Below are positions 58,383 through 64,000 of a stretch of 64,000 nucleotides of DNA, piece by piece. The stretch comes from Polytrichum commune (lineage: Eukaryota > Streptophyta > Polytrichopsida > Polytrichales > Polytrichaceae). Each line of letters starts with the position of its first letter. The stretch's first letter is position 1. Under the pieces are notes generated by a model that searched no databases, was not told the origin of the DNA, and was given only the letters and a program-made list of their open reading frames with translations. Made by a program: the position numbers and the translations under genes. Location of the stretch: NCBI GenBank assembly GCA_950295325.1, contig OX485804.1, positions 13,824,001 to 13,888,000 on the forward strand, written 5' to 3'.

Positions 58383-59894
58383 TGTGCAACATCTAGGTGT
58401 CTCAGATAATGTTGAGTAGGAATACATATGACATTTGCACATTATTTCAGCTTCGGCATGATAATCGCATCAAATAAGGGATACAAATTATGTATCACTC
58501 AATAACAGTACATGCAAATTGTGACAGTCACTCTTCTCACTCTAATTACCCTGGCAATGGTCTGGCAGTGGATTCCTTTTACTAGGACCAAGTGCGGTGC
58601 ACAAGCATAGGCGTAGCCATCGACCATAGTCTTGTGTAAGTAACCCATTTCAGTCTCATCACCAAAGCCAAGGGCACTTTGGTATTGTCAATAGCCTTTT
58701 GTTGATTAATTTCCTTTCTTAGGGTGACTGAAAAGATCTCATACAATGCTTAATTCAATATTAATATCAACACAAATTCATACGCGCTTAATCACGTACC
58801 AATCCATCATAAGGTCGAACTGTTGATTATCTCCTCACCCTTTCACGGCCAATGGTTTCGGAACAGGGTCCTTTCCTGTCACGGGTTAGGAATTATGCGA
58901 CACAGTTTTCCTTCGGGAACAGACTATAGACTGTTTGAACTTCCAGAGAGGAAATTAACATATAAAGGGTAAGATCGAATCAGGCCATCCATGTAATCAA
59001 TATTATCCTTTCAATCAAACTCTCAGAGAATTTATCACAATGAACGCCTGACAATTGACTATGAAATAGATTTCTTCATCACTACTCAAGATTTCTTATA
59101 ATCATTCATTTTCTCCCTCCCTACGAATTAAGGCGCTATAACCAGTTACACAAAGAGCAATCATAAGGAGCAAAGATTCATACGAATACCAGTAACATTC
59201 CAGGAGTTAGGGTTTCTTTGGACCATAGACTGGTGATTTCCTTGCACGAATGAAGATGATAATATAAGAACTTATAATGATCACAAATCCTATCTTGAAG
59301 AGTAATTTTGCATTCCACTTTTCAATCAGAGGCTACCCCTTACACCGGCAGGTTCCCTCTCCTACTCAAAATCATGAATTAATCAAAGCGAAGAATCATT
59401 CCCAGTCACATACTTATTCAATATCCTGGAATTACAACTCAGCCATGAGAAGTATCTATCACAGTCAATATTAACTCCTCTGCTCATCTCATCGCTGACA
59501 TTCACAGACTATTGACTACGCTTCATAAACCAGATACTTGTAAGATAGAAACATTGAACTCAATCGACACCACAGGAATACACACCACTCTAAACCACTT
59601 TACTCGACAATTCCATTAAAAGGAAGCGGATACATTTATTCACATAAAGATTAAACTTGACTATATTCACCCTGGAGACAATCTCTCATTTGTAAGAAAG
59701 CATATATCAAAGCCAAGACTATATCTCCAAAAGTATATGGCAGTTTCTTAAGGGGCTATCCCAGCCTCTTTGTCCTTCTCCTTCCCAGCCTTTTATAGTC
59801 ACCAACTCCATAAGCTACGTCTCCTCCTATCAGACCATAGTCTCTACAATCCTCCCTTTTTCATATCTCCTTAACTATGGTCTTACTTGTCACA
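58383..59894 (-). mobile_element. LTR-like segment, minus orientation, unresolved
   Basis: On the minus strand it begins TGTGACAAGTAAGACC, has a TATA box CTATAAAAGG near 59799, and ends GATGTTGCACA. The base composition differs from its flanks (fewer A runs, more CTCA/TCAG words). The flanking five bases do not match, so this may be an older or differently bounded element. Confidence 0.3.
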
Positions 59895-60724
59895 CCAAAA
59901 CTTCCTAAATGGTTCTATTTTACCCTTATTTACACTTCTCTTCTACTTTAAACCAGAAAGACAAAAAAAATTTAGCTCCACACTAGTATATATATTCCGA
60001 ACGCTTCAAGTGACGCCATTGGCACCATCTAATATGGTGCATACCGTATTGTGTGGGAGAAGGAGACCGAATCGGTCCATCAAGAATGCTTCCTTTGAGT
60101 TGGACAAAAACAAAGCGAAGTGGTCCATCCGACGCGAGCTCCAAAGCATCAAAGTTGTTGTATTAGTGGACAATGCTTTGGTTGTTTGAAGAGTTCAATT
60201 TTATCATAAAAGGGTACATAATACGTCGCTTCAAATGATGGGGTTGCGGTTGTGTAACCAATGAGGGATCTAGACTCCCAAAACTTAGTGCTCCTTTTCC
60301 CATATATATGGGCCTTACGTGGTCACTCTTCTTAATTGGACATCTATATTTTATTGGTATTTGACAATGTATGCAATTAAAATGAACACCGAAGAAGACA
60401 CGTGTTGCAATTAGATTAATGAATGAATTACCATGTTACCATATTCTAGGTTCAATTAACAACATAACCATGACAAGGCTCATGCGTCACTTAAAGCCAA
60501 AAAGTAATCTTCATTTCACCGTGAATGCTTTTTGCATTCTACTCCAATTTTGAAAATTGAAAAGAGAATATGGGTGATTTGCACTTGCTCATAAAATGAT
60601 ATAGTTCAAGGTTTGATTCGATGGTCATAATTGTACGTGGTTTTGGAAGTCCCTACAATGGAGCCACATAACTTGGTGTGTAGCATCAATCAAAATGGAC
60701 AATGTATTTACTCAACATATATGC
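59895..60724. other. No recognised gene
   Basis: A 100-codon frame at 59887-60189 lacks any domain I recognise. Confidence 0.35.
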
Positions 60725-60733
60725 AAATGATCA

Positions 60734-60995
60734 AAGGTCCGAGATGACCATAAACTACTGGGTGATAGTGGAGAGGTACACATTTCCAAATGAAGTGGCT
60801 AGCGGTTCGATTTCCAATGTGAAATCTTCTCTCTACTTGACAAACTAGCCATGTAGGTAGGAAGCCAAGAGCCCACCCACCACAAGGCATGCAAGAAATC
60901 CCGCTCTTCATTAAGAGGATTCTTGATCAGAGGAGGGCCAACGGCCTCAAAATTCACGTTGGATTAACCGACATTGATTATTTATTTACTTAAAA
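60734..60995 (+). mobile_element. SINE-1, subfamily A, second full copy
   Basis: A box TAGTGGAGAGG near 60766, B box GGTTCGATTTC near 60804 (one change from consensus). Body AGCCCACCCACCACAAGG and AAGAGGATTCTTGATC; the tail is TTATTTATTTACTTAA. The target duplication AAATGATCA is at 60725-60733 and 60996-61004. Confidence 0.88.
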
Positions 60996-61184
60996 AAATG
61001 ATCATATGAATTCAGTGCCAAATTATATGATTGGCTCAATTCTAACACCTAAATCCCCTCCCCCCTTCCCCCCCCCCCCCACAAAAAAAGAAAAAAGAAA
61101 AGTGGTCGGTGACATACTTCAAAAAAACAACAATCATACGATGAGCACAATGAAAAGAGTGTAACTCATTGGTTGAAGTTAACA

Positions 61185-61204
61185 CCCCCCGGGGGGGGGG
61201 GGGG
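61185..61204. repeat. C6G14 homopolymer junction
   Basis: Six C directly followed by fourteen G, self-complementary over 12 nt. A separate C-rich tract with two long C runs lies at about 61058-61080. Confidence 0.9.
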
Positions 61205-62984
61205 ATGTAAGCACTTTAAATTCCTTTGACTCTCACTAATCCAAGGAGTTAAATTTGTTGCTTACTTGTTTGTTGGTGAACAAAGTAGTCAAATGTTTTG
61301 TCTAAACCAAAATTGTGTGGATTACACAATATCAACATCTAATGAATCTAATTAATTGAAACTTAAGGACCTTCTTAAGGGGGTTTATATTTTTAGGAAA
61401 TATTGTGAATATTTTGAGCATGTACTTGAAGTGTCCATGATATAGACACTCGTATCTTATGAGAACAATAAGTGAAAAAACATGCATGAGATTCAATGGA
61501 TTGTTAAAAAGACAAAGTCCTTGGACTTGCATTTCCAAGAAAGAAATCTTCAATGTTTTTGCAATATTATTTCTAAACATTTTGACTCAATGTTCATGCA
61601 ATATTGTTTCGATTAGATGAACAAAATTGTAGACGACGATATCAAAGCCAAATTGCGACAATTCTCATTGACTTCATCTCGTTTCAAGAGCTTCATATGA
61701 TTCACATAAAGTTGTGGTCATAATGAGACAAATTCGTGGAATATATGACATGATGTGAGTGATTTGTATTGTGGCGATGATCAAACATGTTTTTGTTTCT
61801 TCTCTTTTCAAAATGAATCCTATATTTGGACATTTTGATTTGTGAGAACATTGGAATATGCTATAATGACACGACAATACAATAACATCCATATTATATT
61901 GTCTCAATATTATGATGACTTCCAATTAGAGTACAATATTGATACAACGATGAAATACATGGGATCACTTTTGTAATAGTAAATAGTGGTTGATTCCATA
62001 GTACCATGGCAAGTTCAACACTACCCGGTTAGACTACCATCATTTTTGGTGCTAGATCAACCCTGTTGCTACACTAAATAGTCCTATTATTGTGGGCCAT
62101 AATAATTTTCTAGAGCCCATGCTAATTCTCATGATGAGAATCAACACCGGGACACATAAATTTCAAACTACAAACCATGCTATATTTAGAGTATAAAATT
62201 AGTATGGACCATAATTACTAATTTCTACAAAATTAATTGGGCGATTGCACGGGTTGAACACCACGTGCGACCAAAAAAAATCTTCTTTTGGTAAGTTGCA
62301 CCACCAAAATGGGTCAAAATTTTATCAATTTTTTTTCATGAGTAGATATACATAGTACCTATGACATAGTTAAAAGTGGTAACTAAATTTGATGATTTGT
62401 TTTTTTCATAAAACATACCATTTCTAACTAGAATGACACAGAATTGAACTAAAACAATTACTAAAAAAAATTAAAGATGACTAAAAACTTCAAAAGAGTA
62501 TACAAAAGATACTATCAATGGTTATGTATATGTAGAAAGAATATCATAAAATTTTAAATTATATATGGCATGTAATATAGGGGTAGCAAACTTTGTCCGC
62601 ACGTGGTGTCAACTTGACAATGAAGTGACCTCCCCGTGGGCGATTGTTTGTGTTTGTGCTACTTTTGATGTAAGATGACCATTGTGTTTTATGTAAGGTC
62701 TTGGTCAGGAAGTCTCGTGAAGACGCAAGTTCTTGAACCCATGATAATTCCACCTTGATTGGAAAATTAGTGTGACCCACACTATTTATTTCCATGTTAT
62801 TTTTCCATCCACACTGGAAGGACTATATAGTGTACTTTCATTTGGTAAGTTTGTGACACATGGCAACTGAATTACACATCAAAAATGAAATTACAAGTTG
62901 CCATGATACTATGGTAGTTGACTGGTTTATGGATTTCAATGCTTTCGTTTGTTTTTTCTTTGTCACCAAGCCCACACCTCTCAC
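61205..62984. other. No recognised feature
   Basis: AT-rich with chance frames of 60-83 codons; no paired termini found. Confidence 0.4.
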
Positions 62985-63232
62985 TAAGGGAGAGAGATAG
63001 AATTCTTGCATATGAGCATACCACTCGTCCACCCAACATAAAGACTCGGCCTCATATAGGTTTGTGATGGGTTTTTTAAAAATGGCACGATTTAGATTAA
63101 TATGTGTGTCTTTGAAGCTAATTCCAATGTCATATCAACTAAAACTTAAAAACATCCTCGCTCTATACTATCTCAAGGCTTTTATGTTTGATGAATGAGA
63201 GGTGCATACTCATATTCACTAATCCCCTATCT
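62985..63232. mobile_element. MITE F1, copy 7, reverse orientation
   Basis: Ends AGGGAGAGAGATAGAATTC and CACTCGTCCACCCAACATAAA on the left, and TTTTATGTTTGATGAATGAG and CCCCTATCTCCC on the right. The interior reads as the reverse of the other copies (AAGCTAATTCCAATGTCATA). Confidence 0.7.
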
Positions 63233-63394
63233 CCCTCAATAAGTGACGACCATTAAGAACAACAACATACATGGGTAAAGTGCAAGAACACCCCATAGAT
63301 TATGTGGTTGGGAGTTCCCCTGTAGTGTGGACAGTGTATGTTTATTCAATTTGTTGTAATAGTTAGGCCAATGATAGGAAAAGAAAGAAAAACC

Positions 63395-63490
63395 AACGTC
63401 GGGCAATCCAATGTGAATTTGAGCCCATTGGCCCTACCCTGCTCAAGAATCCTCTAGATGCAGGGTGGGGTTTATTGGGCTCTTGTTTGT
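63395..63490 (-). mobile_element. SINE-1, subfamily A, 3' half, minus strand
   Basis: On the minus strand reads AAGAGCCCAATAAACCCCAC, AGAGGATTCTTGAGCAGG and CTCAAATTCACATTGGATTG. The A/B-box half is missing. Confidence 0.7.
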
Positions 63491-64000
63491 AAGGCCGATG
63501 ATCATTGTTGTAAAAATACTCTTATTTTACGAAATTACTTTGGATGTGATGTGACATTCACCCTACAATGTGCTAAGAAAAATACTACGGGTTGTTACAA
63601 AGAGAAAAAGAAATGTAGGAAAAAAATCATGTCTTTCGGCAAAATGTTTTATTGTTGGGATTTGAGGTAAACATTTTGTGAATATTTGCCAAATAAACAT
63701 ACACTGGTTGTGTTTGAGTGTTGGAGAGTGGCAATATAACCCAAACATACGACATGTCTACACAACATCACTAAGCAACTACATGGCAGTCTCTTTCCCA
63801 AAAAAAGAGGTTGCGATTTTTTTTTATATAATATATAGTTCTTGTCGAGAAATTCACAGTACACATCGTGAATGCTCTTCATAAACGGGAAATCCCATAA
63901 TCAAAGAAGTTTTGTGCTCATGTGACATCTAGTCCCACAAAGTGCAACCAAAGAGTCTTGTAATGTTATGTACATATGAAATGGGAGACCGTTATCTTTT
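63491..64000. other. No recognised feature
   Basis: AT-rich right edge of the window with only short overlapping frames. Confidence 0.4.

Overview
This window looks like nuclear DNA of a land plant with a large, repeat-rich genome. Only two intact protein-coding genes are visible in 64 kb. Both are typical plant types: a YrdC/Sua5-family threonylcarbamoyl-adenylate synthase with a long organelle-type presequence, and an EXO70 exocyst subunit with one intron. They lie tail to tail (36220-37470 on + and 42106-39462 on -). I cannot name the species. The low gene density, SINEs and many MITE families fit a fern, lycophyte or other large-genome plant, but that is inference.

Almost everything else is transposon-derived. 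Region 1-15 kb holds an internally deleted Ty1/copia element with a perfect 5-bp target duplication (1667-3957), several MITE families and PIF/Harbinger-like elements. Region 15-35 kb holds three copies (one at 12.2 kb) of a MITE with 8-bp target duplications, a Mutator-like MITE with a 9-bp duplication, a Harbinger-like element split by a 1.7-kb solo LTR, a hAT transposase remnant, and a SINE with a 13-bp duplication. Region 35-43 kb is the gene island. Upstream of EXO70 is a 2.2-kb degenerate tandem array (about 42905-45085). Region 45-52.7 kb holds a long dispersed repeat, a 145-nt near-perfect hairpin, a three-level nest of DNA transposons (49076-50938) and a hAT remnant interrupted by a second SINE type. 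Region 53-64 kb is mostly AT-rich sequence I do not recognise, with two LTR-like segments, two SINE-1 copies and one more MITE.

The two genes do not form a pathway. YRDC makes the TC-AMP precursor for tRNA t6A37, and EXO70 tethers secretory vesicles. No operon, CRISPR array, tRNA or rRNA gene is present. I found no convincing new biological system. The observations most worth a second look are the 46-residue Cys-rich repeats in the YRDC presequence, the shared MITE-in-MITE nesting, the two long hairpins, the two SINE tail types, and the tandem array beside EXO70.
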